Source: Ensifer sp. LC11 (GTDB taxonomy: Bacteria; Pseudomonadota; Alphaproteobacteria; Rhizobiales; Rhizobiaceae). From it: a stretch of DNA of 64,000 nucleotides. The DNA is taken from the NCBI RefSeq assembly GCF_001695835.1, contig NZ_MBSO01000009.1:96437-160436 (forward strand), in the 5' to 3' direction. Made by a program: the position numbers and the translations under genes. Under the pieces are notes generated by a model. It was not told the DNA's origin and ran no database searches. It saw only the letters and a list, made by a program, of their open reading frames with translations. Shown here one piece after another: positions 54,283 to 63,929 of the stretch (position 1 is its first letter; each line of letters starts with the position of its first letter).

Positions 54283-54972
54283 ATGAAGCGCAGCCACGTC
54301 AACGACATCATCGCCGAGAGCGATGCCTTCATGAAGTCGTTCGGCTTCACGCTGCCGCCCTTTGCCTATTGGTCGCCCGAGCAGTTGAAGGCGCGTGTTG
54401 CCTTCGACAGCCCGACGATCTTCGACGCCCGCCTCGGCTGGGATATCACCGACTATGGCAAGGGCCGCTTCGACCAGTTCGGCCTGGTGCTCTTTACGCT
54501 GCGCAATGGCAACGCCGCGAACCTGAAGACCGGGCAGGGCATGGTCTATGCCGAGAAGCTGATGATCACCGCCAAGGATCAGGTCAATCCGCTGCACCGC
54601 CACGCGGTCAAGACCGAGGACATCATCAATCGCGGCGGCGGTTCGCTGGTGCTGCAGATGTACAATTCCAAGCCCGATGGCAGCGTCGACGAGGAGAGTG
54701 ACGTCGTCGTCGCCACCGATGCGCGGCTGCGCACCCTTAAAGCGGGTGCGTTGCTGAAGCTGAAAGCCGGCGAAAGTGTCACGCTTCTGCCCGGCAACTG
54801 GCACGCCTTCTGGGCCGAAGGCGCCGACGTGCTGATGGGCGAGGTTTCGACCGTCAACGACGATCTCACCGACAACTATTTCCGCGAGCCTGTCGGTCGC
54901 TTCTCGGCGATCGAGGAGGACTCGGCACCCACCCGCCTGCTGGTGCCGGACTACGACACCTGGCTCAAGTGA
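54283..54972 (+). CDS. D-lyxose/D-mannose ketol-isomerase-like cupin
   Basis: 229-residue cupin-fold protein. Metal-ligand pattern PLHRHAVKTEDIINRGGGSLV near residue 103 with a later His in LLPGNWHAFWAEGADVLMGE, as in D-lyxose isomerases, which also act on D-mannose. In this setting it would turn released mannose (or an epimer) into fructose-type ketose (inference). Starts six bases after the mannosidase with GGGAAAAGG upstream. Confidence 0.85.
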   Translation: MKRSHVNDIIAESDAFMKSFGFTLPPFAYWSPEQLKARVAFDSPTIFDARLGWDITDYGKGRFDQFGLVLFTLRNGNAANLKTGQGMVYAEKLMITAKDQVNPLHRHAVKTEDIINRGGGSLVLQMYNSKPDGSVDEESDVVVATDARLRTLKAGALLKLKAGESVTLLPGNWHAFWAEGADVLMGEVSTVNDDLTDNYFREPVGRFSAIEEDSAPTRLLVPDYDTWLK

Positions 54973-54973
54973 T

Positions 54974-55022
54974 CCCGAGGCCCCAAGAACCCAAGACCCC
55001 CAAGCCCCCCAAGGACCCAAGA
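54974..55022. repeat. Low-complexity CCCAAGA-type repeat
   Basis: Imperfect repeats of CCCCAAGA/CCCAAGAC across 49 bases between the isomerase and the next gene; ends seven bases before the AGGAGGA site. Replication-slippage prone. Confidence 0.6.
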
Positions 55023-55041
55023 CGAAATCGAGGAGGATTTC

Positions 55042-55803
55042 ATGAAGGACGTCAGTTTCCAGCTTTACAGCGCCCGCAATTTCCCGCCGTTCGCCAATGT
55101 GCTGAAGGCACTCGGCAACGCCGGCTACAGCCAGGTCGAAGGCTATGGTGCGCTCTATGCGGCGCTCAGCGACGCGGAGATCGCGAGCTTCAAAGAGGGC
55201 CTCGACGAGAACGGCCTTGCCATGCCGACGGCCCATTTTGGTCTCGACATGCTCGAAAACGATCCGGCCCGCGTGCTCGAAATCGCCAAGGCGCTTGGCA
55301 TCAAGGCGATCTATTGCCCGTACCTGATGCCCGACCAGCGCCCGACGGATGCCGCCGGCTGGCGTGCCTTCGGCGAGCGGCTGCAGAAGGCCGGCAAGCC
55401 CTATCGCGAAGCCGGGCTGATCTTCGGCTGGCACAATCACGACTTCGAATTCTTTGCGCTTCCTGACGGCAGCATCCCGCAGGACCTGATCTTTGCAGGC
55501 GGACCGGATCTTTCCTGGGAAGCCGATATCGCCTGGATCATCCGCGGCGGTGCCGATCCGATCGCCTGGATCAAGAAGTACGGCGACCGCATCACCGCCG
55601 TGCATGTGAAGGACATCGCGCCAACGGGCGAGAAGAAGGACGAGGACGGCTGGGCCGATGTCGGCGAGGGCACCGTCGACTGGAAGGGGCTTTTCCAGAC
55701 GCTTGCCGCCACCAAGGCCCGCTATTTCATCGCCGAGCACGACAATCCGAGCGATTTCAAGCGCTTCGCTGAGCGTTCGCTCGCCTCCATTCAATCCTAT
55801 TGA
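55042..55803 (+). CDS. Sugar phosphate isomerase/epimerase-like TIM-barrel protein
   Basis: 253-residue AP-endonuclease-2-like TIM barrel. Metal-site candidates: TAHFGLDMLENDP, FGWHNHDFEF near residue 130, ITAVHVKDIAP near residue 185, and FIAEHDNPSDFKRF at the C-terminus. GAGGAGG lies before the ATG. Substrate not deducible; it sits in the mannoside operon between the isomerase and a dehydrogenase. Confidence 0.85.
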   Translation: MKDVSFQLYSARNFPPFANVLKALGNAGYSQVEGYGALYAALSDAEIASFKEGLDENGLAMPTAHFGLDMLENDPARVLEIAKALGIKAIYCPYLMPDQRPTDAAGWRAFGERLQKAGKPYREAGLIFGWHNHDFEFFALPDGSIPQDLIFAGGPDLSWEADIAWIIRGGADPIAWIKKYGDRITAVHVKDIAPTGEKKDEDGWADVGEGTVDWKGLFQTLAATKARYFIAEHDNPSDFKRFAERSLASIQSY

Positions 55804-55818
55804 GAAGCAGGTTCATCC

Positions 55819-56997
55819 ATGACCAAGGAACTTGGCGTCGGCATCATCGGATGCGGCAACATCTCCACCACCTATTTCAAGCTTGCCCCTCTCTTTAAGG
55901 GCATCAAGGTCGTCGCCTGCGCCGACATCAACCCGGCGGCGGCCGAAGCGCGCGCGGCCGAATACGGCGTCGAGGCACAGAGTATCGAAGCGCTGCTTGC
56001 CAATCCTGGTGTCGACATCGTCGTCAACCTGACGATCCCGGATGCGCACTATCCGGTCTCGAAGGCAATCCTCGAGGCGGGCAAGCACGTCTATTCGGAA
56101 AAGCCGCTGGTGCTTTCGCTGGAGCAAGGCGAGGATCTCAGGGCGATCGCGAAAGCCAAGGGGCTTTCCGTCGGCTGCGCGCCCGATACTTTCCTCGGCG
56201 GCGCGCATCAACTCGCCCGCAGCACCATCGACGCCGGCAAGATCGGCCGGGTGACCTCGGGCACCTGCCACGTCATGAGCCCGGGCATGGAGATGTGGCA
56301 TCCGAACCCGGATTTCTTCTTCTTGCCTGGCGGCGGCCCGATCCTCGATCTCGGCCCCTATTACATCGCCAACCTGATCAACCTGATCGGGCCGGTGAAG
56401 CGGGTGGCGGCCCTGTCCTCCATGGCCAGCCCCACCCGCACCATCACCAGCGAGCCGCGCAAGGGCGAGGAGATCCCGGTCAAGACGCCGACCAACATCC
56501 ATGCGCTGCTTGAGTTTGAGAACGGCGCGACGATTACGCTGTCGGCGAGCTGGGATGTCTGGTCGCACCGCCACGGCAATATGGAGCTCTACGGTACCGA
56601 GGGCTCGCTCTATGTTCCCGATCCGAACTTCTTCGGCGGCACGGTGGAGGCAAGCGGCCGCGACAAGAACGTCCAGCCGCTCGAAGCCTGGGACCACCCC
56701 TTCGGCGTGGCAAACCAGGAGCATCCGCAGGGCCCGATGGCGAACTACCGCACGGCAGGCCTTGCCGACATGGCGCTCGCCATCCTCGAAGGCCGCGATG
56801 CCCGCTGCTCGCTCGACCGTGCGCTGCACGGCGTCGACGTCATGGTGTCGATCCTGAAATCCGGCGAAGAGGGACGATTCATCGAGCTCTCCACCACCTG
56901 CACCCAGCCGGCTGCCCTCGGCATCGAGGAGGCGAGAGCGCTGCTGCGCGAGGTGGACGAAGAAGTATCGGAAAATCGCGTCGCTGCCGCTTCATAG
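55819..56997 (+). CDS. Gfo/Idh/MocA-family oxidoreductase
   Basis: 392-residue NAD(P)-dependent dehydrogenase. Rossmann motif GVGIIGCGNISTTYFKLAP at residues 7-25, the family lysine in GKHVYSEKPLVLSLEQG near residue 95, and a C-terminal beta-sheet domain. It would oxidise or interconvert a sugar ring carbon in the mannoside route. Starts 15 bases after the TIM-barrel gene with GAAGCAGG upstream; last gene before the repeat. Confidence 0.92.
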   Translation: MTKELGVGIIGCGNISTTYFKLAPLFKGIKVVACADINPAAAEARAAEYGVEAQSIEALLANPGVDIVVNLTIPDAHYPVSKAILEAGKHVYSEKPLVLSLEQGEDLRAIAKAKGLSVGCAPDTFLGGAHQLARSTIDAGKIGRVTSGTCHVMSPGMEMWHPNPDFFFLPGGGPILDLGPYYIANLINLIGPVKRVAALSSMASPTRTITSEPRKGEEIPVKTPTNIHALLEFENGATITLSASWDVWSHRHGNMELYGTEGSLYVPDPNFFGGTVEASGRDKNVQPLEAWDHPFGVANQEHPQGPMANYRTAGLADMALAILEGRDARCSLDRALHGVDVMVSILKSGEEGRFIELSTTCTQPAALGIEEARALLREVDEEVSENRVAAAS

Positions 56998-57076
56998 CTA
57001 TTGCGGTTGTTGTGAGCGGGCGCGTGCCTGTTCACCAACCCGCAAGGGCGCCTTTTTGCCGAGACGGGTGCTCCAT

Positions 57077-57199
57077 CCTCCCTCATCCTCGCCCTCGTGG
57101 CGGGGATCCAGCGACCCGACGTCCGTCGGGTCAAAAGACTTTTCAGCCCAAGGACTTGGGCTGGCTGGATTCCTGTGACAAGCACAGGAATGACGGAGG
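57077..57199. repeat. Long inverted-repeat element, copy C
   Basis: Left arm CCTCCCTCATCCTCGCCCTC... and right arm GCTGGATTCCTGTGACAAGC... (57163-57199). Inner stems CGACCCGACgtcCGTCGGGTC and AGCCCAaggacTTGGGCT, and the GTCAAAAGAC core shared with copies A and B. Confidence 0.75.
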
Positions 57200-57352
57200 A
57201 TTTCGTTGGCACCAAGCTTCCCTGGGAAGCTTTCAGTGATAAAGATGTCTTCGACAGTAAGCTTGGGTTTCCGTGATCGCGGGAACCCTTCTCGTTTAGA
57301 GGGATGGTGGGTCTTTGCCGCCGTCCGGACACGGATCGCGGAGGATTTGGCG

Positions 57353-58381
57353 ATGACCTGGCTACCGGCGGAAAACCGCTACGACACCATGAAGTATAAC
57401 CGCGTCGGACGCTCGGGCCTGAAGCTGCCGGCAATCTCGCTCGGGCTCTGGCACAATTTCGGCGGCGATACCCCGCACGACCGCAAGGTCGACATGTGCC
57501 GCACTGCCTTCGACCTCGGCATCACCCATTTCGACCTCGCCAACAATTACGGCCCGCCTCCGGGCTCGGCAGAGACCGCCTTCGGCGAAATCATGCGGAC
57601 GGATTTCGCGCACCTGCGCGACGAGCTGATCATTTCATCCAAGGCCGGTTACGACATGTGGGCCGGTCCTTACGGCGAATGGGGCAGCCGCAAGTACATG
57701 ATCGCCTCCTGCGACCAGAGCCTGAAGCGCATGGGTCTCGACTATGTCGACATCTTCTATTCGCATCGCTTCGACCCAGAGACGCCGCTTGAAGAGACCT
57801 GCGGCGCGCTCGATCATATCGTGCGCTCGGGCCGGGCGCTCTATGTCGGAATCTCCTCCTACAATTCACAGCGCACCCGTGAAGCGGCAGCCATCCTTAG
57901 GGAACTCGGCACGCCGTGCCTTATCCACCAGCCGAGTTATTCGATGCTCAACCGCTGGATCGAGGACGACGGGCTGATCCATACGCTCGAAGACCTCGGC
58001 ATCGGCTCGATCGTGTTTTCGCCACTCGCCCAGGGCATGCTGACCACCAAGTATCTGCAGGGCATCCCGACCGACAGCCGCGCGGCGCAGAACCACTTCC
58101 TCAAGAAGGACTTCATCCGCCCTGAAATCATCGACAACATCCGCAAGCTGAACGGCATTGCCGAGAAGCGCGGCCAGACGCTGGCGCAGATGGCGCTCGC
58201 CTGGGTGCTGCGCAACGGCCGGATCACCTCGGCCCTGATCGGCGCCAGCCGCTCGGAACAGATCGTCGATTGTGTCAAGGCGCTCGAAAACGACACCTTC
58301 ACAGCGGACGAACTGGCCGAGATCGATCTTTATGCGCGTGAGGCCGACATCAACCTCTGGGCCAAGTCAGCCGAGCGCTGA
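57353..58381 (+). CDS. Aldo/keto reductase (YghZ/glyceraldehyde-3-phosphate reductase type)
   Basis: 342-residue TIM-barrel oxidoreductase. The catalytic Tyr lies in FDLANNYGPPPGSAETAFGE near residue 68, the Lys in LIISSKAGYDMWAGPYGEWGS and the His in VDIFYSHRFDPETPLEE; cofactor tail PLAQGMLTTKYLQG and GASRSEQIVDC. The GXXY...GPYGEWGS block is typical of YghZ. ATG at 57353 follows GCGGAGG. It follows the mannoside operon after the repeat and may serve it. Confidence 0.92.
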   Translation: MTWLPAENRYDTMKYNRVGRSGLKLPAISLGLWHNFGGDTPHDRKVDMCRTAFDLGITHFDLANNYGPPPGSAETAFGEIMRTDFAHLRDELIISSKAGYDMWAGPYGEWGSRKYMIASCDQSLKRMGLDYVDIFYSHRFDPETPLEETCGALDHIVRSGRALYVGISSYNSQRTREAAAILRELGTPCLIHQPSYSMLNRWIEDDGLIHTLEDLGIGSIVFSPLAQGMLTTKYLQGIPTDSRAAQNHFLKKDFIRPEIIDNIRKLNGIAEKRGQTLAQMALAWVLRNGRITSALIGASRSEQIVDCVKALENDTFTADELAEIDLYAREADINLWAKSAER

Positions 58382-58427
58382 TTTTGGCTGAAAACATTGA
58401 TTTGCCTTCATTTTAGGCAAAATCATC

Positions 58428-58473
58428 CGCTTTCCGGCGCATTAGACAAAAGTCGAATGGATGCCGGAAAGCG
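58428..58473 (+). terminator. Inverted repeat after the aldo/keto reductase
   Basis: Arms CGCTTTCCGGC (58428-58438) / GCCGGAAAGCG (58463-58473), 24-base loop, followed by CCTTCTA. The rest of 58382-58656 shows only the ribosome site of the next gene. Confidence 0.5.
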
Positions 58474-58602
58474 CCTTCTAGACATGGTCCGGTGTTTCTG
58501 TAAGGTGCTGAAACGCCCGTCGATTGCGGCGCCGATTTGCGTCGTTTCGGCAGGTTAACGAGGAGGAGCCACCCTTGTCCGGGAAGGGGCCGGGTGGATT
58601 GA

Positions 58603-59763
<1,161 letters not shown>

Positions 59764-59788
59764 GCCCCAGCCGATTGCTGATTGCAAA

Positions 59789-59822
59789 AGAGCCGCTCGC
59801 GACCACCGTCGCGGGCGGCTCT
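59789..59822 (+). terminator. Strong hairpin after the TRAP binding-protein gene
   Basis: 15-bp stem AGAGCCGCTCGCGAC (59789-59803) / GTCGCGGGCGGCTCT (59808-59822) with one wobble and loop CACC, followed by TCCGTTTC. A credible terminator. Confidence 0.75.
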
Positions 59823-59908
59823 TCCGTTTCGGTCCGGATGGCGTATTGCGCGCGGCTGTGATCGGATTTCGTGGTAGGGTTGCTGCTTCTATGGAAGGAG
59901 GATGAACC

Positions 59909-60322
59909 ATGCCAAACGAAGGCCAATCGGTCGTGCTCGGACCAGAGGAAGGCCGGCGCTACGACATGGGCGCGATCCAGGCGGTATTCAAAGCCGATGG
60001 AGCGGAGACCGCGGGCCGCTTTTCCATATCGGAATGGTGGCTCGAGGCCCGGCACGAAGGGCCGGGCGCCCACAAGCACGACGACAATGACGAAATCTTC
60101 TATGTGATCGAGGGTACGGCAAGCGTGCTCGTCGGCGACACCTGGCACCAGAAACCCAAGGGCTCGCTGTTCGTCATCCCGCGCGGCACGATGCATGACT
60201 TCAAGAACGAAAGCGAGGCGCGCATGGGGCTGCTCAACGTCTATGTCGGCGGCCCCTTCGAGGAGATGATGCCCATGATCGTCGACTGGTACCGCGACAA
60301 TCCGGCCAAGCGGCTGGAGTGA
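59909..60322 (+). CDS. Cupin-2 domain protein
   Basis: 137-residue single cupin barrel: GPGAHKHDDNDEIFYVIEGTASVLVG near residue 50 supplies His/His/Glu metal ligands, and PRGTMHDFKNESEARMGLLNVYVGG near residue 92 supplies the fourth. GGAAGGAGG precedes the ATG. Stands alone; no substrate assignable. Confidence 0.88.
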   Translation: MPNEGQSVVLGPEEGRRYDMGAIQAVFKADGAETAGRFSISEWWLEARHEGPGAHKHDDNDEIFYVIEGTASVLVGDTWHQKPKGSLFVIPRGTMHDFKNESEARMGLLNVYVGGPFEEMMPMIVDWYRDNPAKRLE

Positions 60323-60465
60323 ACGGGCTTTGTCTGAGGCCAAAGGGCGGTTGGAACGCATTCAGTTTAAACCTACGGCCGAGCCGCTGGCCTGACGTAT
60401 ATTGCACGGTGTGCAAATTTTGGTAGTATTAGAGTTCGATAATAATGATGCCTGAGGTGAAAGCG

Positions 60466-60579
60466 ATGCGTAAAGTTGCTTTGGCGCTGTTCCTGCTTGT
60501 CTCCGTCTTCGCATCCGCGGTGCCTTCAGGTTCCGCATTTTCGGCTGGACCATGCGACCCCAACATCCAGAAATGTTGA
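60466..60579 (+). CDS. Very small secreted Cys-containing peptide
   Basis: 37-residue peptide, MRKVALALFLLVSVFASA followed by VPSGSAFSAGPCDPNIQKC. The first 25 residues form a strong signal peptide; the predicted mature part is about 12-18 residues with two Cys (CDPNIQKC at the end), which could form a disulphide loop. GAGGTGAAAG lies upstream; an in-frame ATG at 60448 would extend it. 47 bases before the large membrane-fusion gene, so possibly co-transcribed. No family recognised. Confidence 0.5.
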   Translation: MRKVALALFLLVSVFASAVPSGSAFSAGPCDPNIQKC

Positions 60580-60626
60580 GTTCTAATATCTTGGTTACCT
60601 GAGGTCGCATTTGCGGGAGGGCAGAT

Positions 60627-63600
60627 GTGAACGACAGCGTCGTCAATGTCTGGCCTCAGGACGTTCCCACGTCTCTCTGGAGCTATCACCTCATCCGGCC
60701 CGAGCAGCGCGATTTGTTGCCATTGATGGGTATGCGGTTAGAGTGGGATTTTGTCTTCGCCTTTCTTTTCGGCGCAGCCTTGGTCGCCCTGTTCGCCTGG
60801 CAGCGTTTCAGCCAACCCAGTTTCCATCCAGATGAGTTCGACTATGAAGTCGTAAAGAAGCTCGCGCCGACGCAATTGCGCGGCGGCGACGCCATGCGGC
60901 GCGCGTATTTCTACTATGCCGGAATCTTGGTCGCGGTTTACGCCGCACTCACCTTCTTCGGAGGACTGATCTTCAAGGCGGTGAACTACATTCCCATGGC
61001 GGGACTGGAGGTTGACATTGGCCGGGACACGTTGACCAGTCCGAGCTGGCCATTGACACTGGCTATCGGCATGGCGGGTTTTGCGCCTTTGTTGAGGCCC
61101 GTGGAGATCGTCGAAACCTGGCTGCGGCGGCAGGTGCATGGCTGGGCAGGGGTCCCGATGCAGCTTAAGGAGCGGACACGCCGCCTGCTGCTTACGCTCG
61201 ATCAGTATGTCGGGCCGATTGTCGACGCAGCGATCCAGACGCGAGAGATTTCACCCTTGAAGAAGGGCCGAGCGAGTGGGGTTTCGTCTACCCCCAGAGC
61301 GGAGGGCGAGGGCGCGGGCCAAAATGACCCGGTGGCTTCCGGCGTGGCGGACAGTCCGCTGCTCAAGTCCGTGTCCAAAAAGCTGGATGACGTGAAGCCG
61401 TGGATGAGACTGCTTCTGCGACGCAGCGGTAACTTCGTTCCCCTTATCCGCAAGTGGAGCGAACTTGAAATCATGACCGCGGCAATCAAAGACCCGGGCT
61501 CCTGGCCCGACACGCTCGTTCTCGATGAACTGCAGCCCTTGGTACGCGAGCAACGGTTGGCAGCAGGCAGCGCACTGCTCGCTCTCGAGGACCTCATCGA
61601 CTCCGTCTACCCGGAGCAAGGCAGGGAAGCGGCGGAAGTTCCCGCACCCAACCAAAATGCCAAAGACCAAAAAAATGCTCAGAACCCAGATGCTGTAAAA
61701 GAGGCGCAGGCCCGCCAACGCCGGCAACTGGAGACGATACTTGAGGACACGGTTGCGAAGATCGACAAATCCCGCCTCGAACTTGCGGCTATACTCGCCG
61801 TCTACGCCGAACGCAGTCCCTATCTGGAGGAGGCGAGCATATCCGGAGGCCAGAAGCCAGGCGCCGCAAGCAGTTTGAACGAAACGTTGAAAGTGGCGGT
61901 TATGGAGATTGCGCCTCCGGAGCAGCGTCTGGAGACGGGGTTCTGGGTCCTGATCATGCTCCCGCCGATCTTTTGCGCCTACGCGCTCATGACCCGGCTT
62001 GGTCTTCACTCGCCGCTGACTGACGTGGAGCTAACGGCGATGACGGTCTTCGCCACAGCCGCTCTCGAAACGCTGCAAGTCGCGGTCATCTTTTGGCTGC
62101 CCTTGCTCGCGGTCATGGCGCTCAAACAATATCTTACCGACATCGATAGACGCCAGCATCTCGGGAATTCTCACACGCGTCGGCAATCTGCCGAACGAAT
62201 GATCTACTACATCGCCATCGCCAGCGTCGTGGCGGCCCTCGGACTGATGCTTGTCGCCATGTTCTGGATGGCATTGATTGCCGAGAATCCGGACCGCTTT
62301 CGAGACTTGCTCTATATGCGCAAGCAGTCGGCATTCGCGACTATGATCCCGAAGAGCCTGTGCGCCGGGATCTTCGCGTACTTTGTCGTGCGTGCATCTG
62401 AACGCGAGGTACCGGGAGGGCGGGCAGCAATTGCCTATGGGGCCGCCGCCGCAGCATTGACGGTATCGGTGGTGGTTGGCTTAAACCTGGCCTGGCTTTC
62501 TGGATGCCTGACCGATGTTAACTGCACACCTTGGGAATCGTTGGCGGACCAGTATCGCAAGCACGAGCGGCCGGTCTTCTATCGCATTTACAATCTCACC
62601 GATGCGATTGTTTGCTTTATCCTTGTCTTTGTCGCGGTCACCAATGCCGGGTGGCGGAGAACGTGGGCAACGCCACGGTCGGGCGCTGGCTCGCGATCGG
62701 TTATCTTTGTTGTGAGTTTCGCGATCGCCTTCACCTTCGGTAGCCCGGCTCTTTCTGATCAACCGGCCGAGCAGCCATCCAAAGGGTCGCTGATTGTTCG
62801 GGCAGGTTTTCGCTCGGATGCCGAGCCGTTTTCCTACAGGGCGGGTCCCATCGGTACGCGGCGCTACCGAGGCTACGCCGCCGATCTTTGCTATAGCATC
62901 TTTGCCGGCAGCGGCTACGTTTTGAAGGAGGTTCCGGTGACCGCCAGCGACCGGTTCAACGATTTTCGGACTGACCGTCCGGACGTGTCGGAGCCGATCG
63001 ACATTCTTTGTGATCCCACCACGTTGCGGTACTGGAGAAACAACGAGGTGATAGACGGCTACTTCTCGCCGATCATATTCGTCACAGGCGTTTCCTATAT
63101 TGTTCGGAGTGTGGCTCTTTCGCGCGCAGGCACCGACCTCGCTTATGTCGAGAACACAACCGCGGAACAGGTCGCGTTGCGTGCCTGCAATGTCGATTTC
63201 TTCGGTGTTGCCTCGTCCGAACAGACTCCGAAAAATTGCAGCAGGCGATTTAGTGGTTGTTCGCATCCGCCGAGCAAGGAAGCGTCCAAGAACATGCCGT
63301 TCATCAGACTCTGTTCCTTTCTGACCTACGATGCCCTCACCGAGTGGTTCTGCAAAAAGGGGGGGCGGCAGCAGGTCTACTTCGGCGATCGCGAAATCAT
63401 TCAGGCGAAGTTCAATTCGTGGCGGATCGCCAGAGGATGCGAGGAGCAGGATGTCGAACGGTTCTCGTCGTTTTACACCTACGAGCCCTATGCCCTGCTT
63501 GTTTCGCGCGACCGGCCCGAACTTGCCAGGTTTGTTCAGCGCCGCATTTATGATTTCTTCTCGCACAGGGAGAAGGCGGTCAGTCTCTTCACAACTTATT

Positions 63601-63752
63601 TTCCGGGCGTTCAGATGTCGCCGATGATGGCTAATCTTATCCTCTTGAACGGCATAGACGAGCCAATGTACGAAACGGTTCCTAGTAACCTGTTTTCGGC
63701 GAAACAGCAGACCGGGGCGAATAATTGCCGCGGTAACGACCCGTGCCGATGA
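60627..63752 (+). CDS. Polytopic membrane protein fused to a glutamate-type solute-binding domain
   Basis: 1041 residues. Residues 1-710 hold about ten hydrophobic segments (near 40-58, 93-116, 145-162, 433-455, 475-500, 530-555, 575-590, 600-625, 650-670, 690-708) split by two large polar stretches (about 190-430). From about residue 720 comes an extracellular-solute-binding domain of the glutamate/aspartate (SBP_bac_3) kind: SLIVRAGFRSDAEPFSYRAG, YRGYAADLCYSIFAG, DILCDPTTLRYWRNN, GYFSPIIFVTGVSYIVRS, then YFGDREIIQAKFNSW and YEPYALLVSRDRPELARFVQRRIYDF. A polar, Cys-rich insert (about 820-900) interrupts it. GTG 60627 follows GGGAGGGCAG. No transporter or signalling domain is obvious in the membrane part. 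Confidence 0.75.
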   Translation: MNDSVVNVWPQDVPTSLWSYHLIRPEQRDLLPLMGMRLEWDFVFAFLFGAALVALFAWQRFSQPSFHPDEFDYEVVKKLAPTQLRGGDAMRRAYFYYAGILVAVYAALTFFGGLIFKAVNYIPMAGLEVDIGRDTLTSPSWPLTLAIGMAGFAPLLRPVEIVETWLRRQVHGWAGVPMQLKERTRRLLLTLDQYVGPIVDAAIQTREISPLKKGRASGVSSTPRAEGEGAGQNDPVASGVADSPLLKSVSKKLDDVKPWMRLLLRRSGNFVPLIRKWSELEIMTAAIKDPGSWPDTLVLDELQPLVREQRLAAGSALLALEDLIDSVYPEQGREAAEVPAPNQNAKDQKNAQNPDAVKEAQARQRRQLETILEDTVAKIDKSRLELAAILAVYAERSPYLEEASISGGQKPGAASSLNETLKVAVMEIAPPEQRLETGFWVLIMLPPIFCAYALMTRLGLHSPLTDVELTAMTVFATAALETLQVAVIFWLPLLAVMALKQYLTDIDRRQHLGNSHTRRQSAERMIYYIAIASVVAALGLMLVAMFWMALIAENPDRFRDLLYMRKQSAFATMIPKSLCAGIFAYFVVRASEREVPGGRAAIAYGAAAAALTVSVVVGLNLAWLSGCLTDVNCTPWESLADQYRKHERPVFYRIYNLTDAIVCFILVFVAVTNAGWRRTWATPRSGAGSRSVIFVVSFAIAFTFGSPALSDQPAEQPSKGSLIVRAGFRSDAEPFSYRAGPIGTRRYRGYAADLCYSIFAGSGYVLKEVPVTASDRFNDFRTDRPDVSEPIDILCDPTTLRYWRNNEVIDGYFSPIIFVTGVSYIVRSVALSRAGTDLAYVENTTAEQVALRACNVDFFGVASSEQTPKNCSRRFSGCSHPPSKEASKNMPFIRLCSFLTYDALTEWFCKKGGRQQVYFGDREIIQAKFNSWRIARGCEEQDVERFSSFYTYEPYALLVSRDRPELARFVQRRIYDFFSHREKAVSLFTTYFPGVQMSPMMANLILLNGIDEPMYETVPSNLFSAKQQTGANNCRGNDPCR

Positions 63753-63864
63753 CAATCTTCGTCGGGCTTGTGCCCCAACGCCTACCTGCCGCCTCGCTTT
63801 AACGAGAGCGACGTTTCGACGCGCCATGTCTGAAGCGCCGAAGGAAATCGGTTGAAACGAGAAA

Positions 63865-63885
63865 GGGCGGCCCGTGGGGCCGCCC
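63865..63885 (+). terminator. Hairpin after the membrane-fusion gene
   Basis: Stem GGGCGGCC (63865-63872) / GGCCGCCC (63878-63885), five-base loop. Confidence 0.6.
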
Positions 63886-63897
63886 AGACCGCTGACA

Positions 63898-63929
63898 AAC
63901 CCGTCGATTTTTCGGCGGGTTTTGTTTTG
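63898..63929 (+). terminator. Intrinsic terminator
   Basis: Stem AACCCGTCGA (63898-63907) / TCGGCGGGTT (63912-63921), one wobble, loop TTTT, followed by TTGTTTTG. A good candidate for ending the large gene's transcript. The remaining 70 bases of the window show no gene. Confidence 0.75.
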
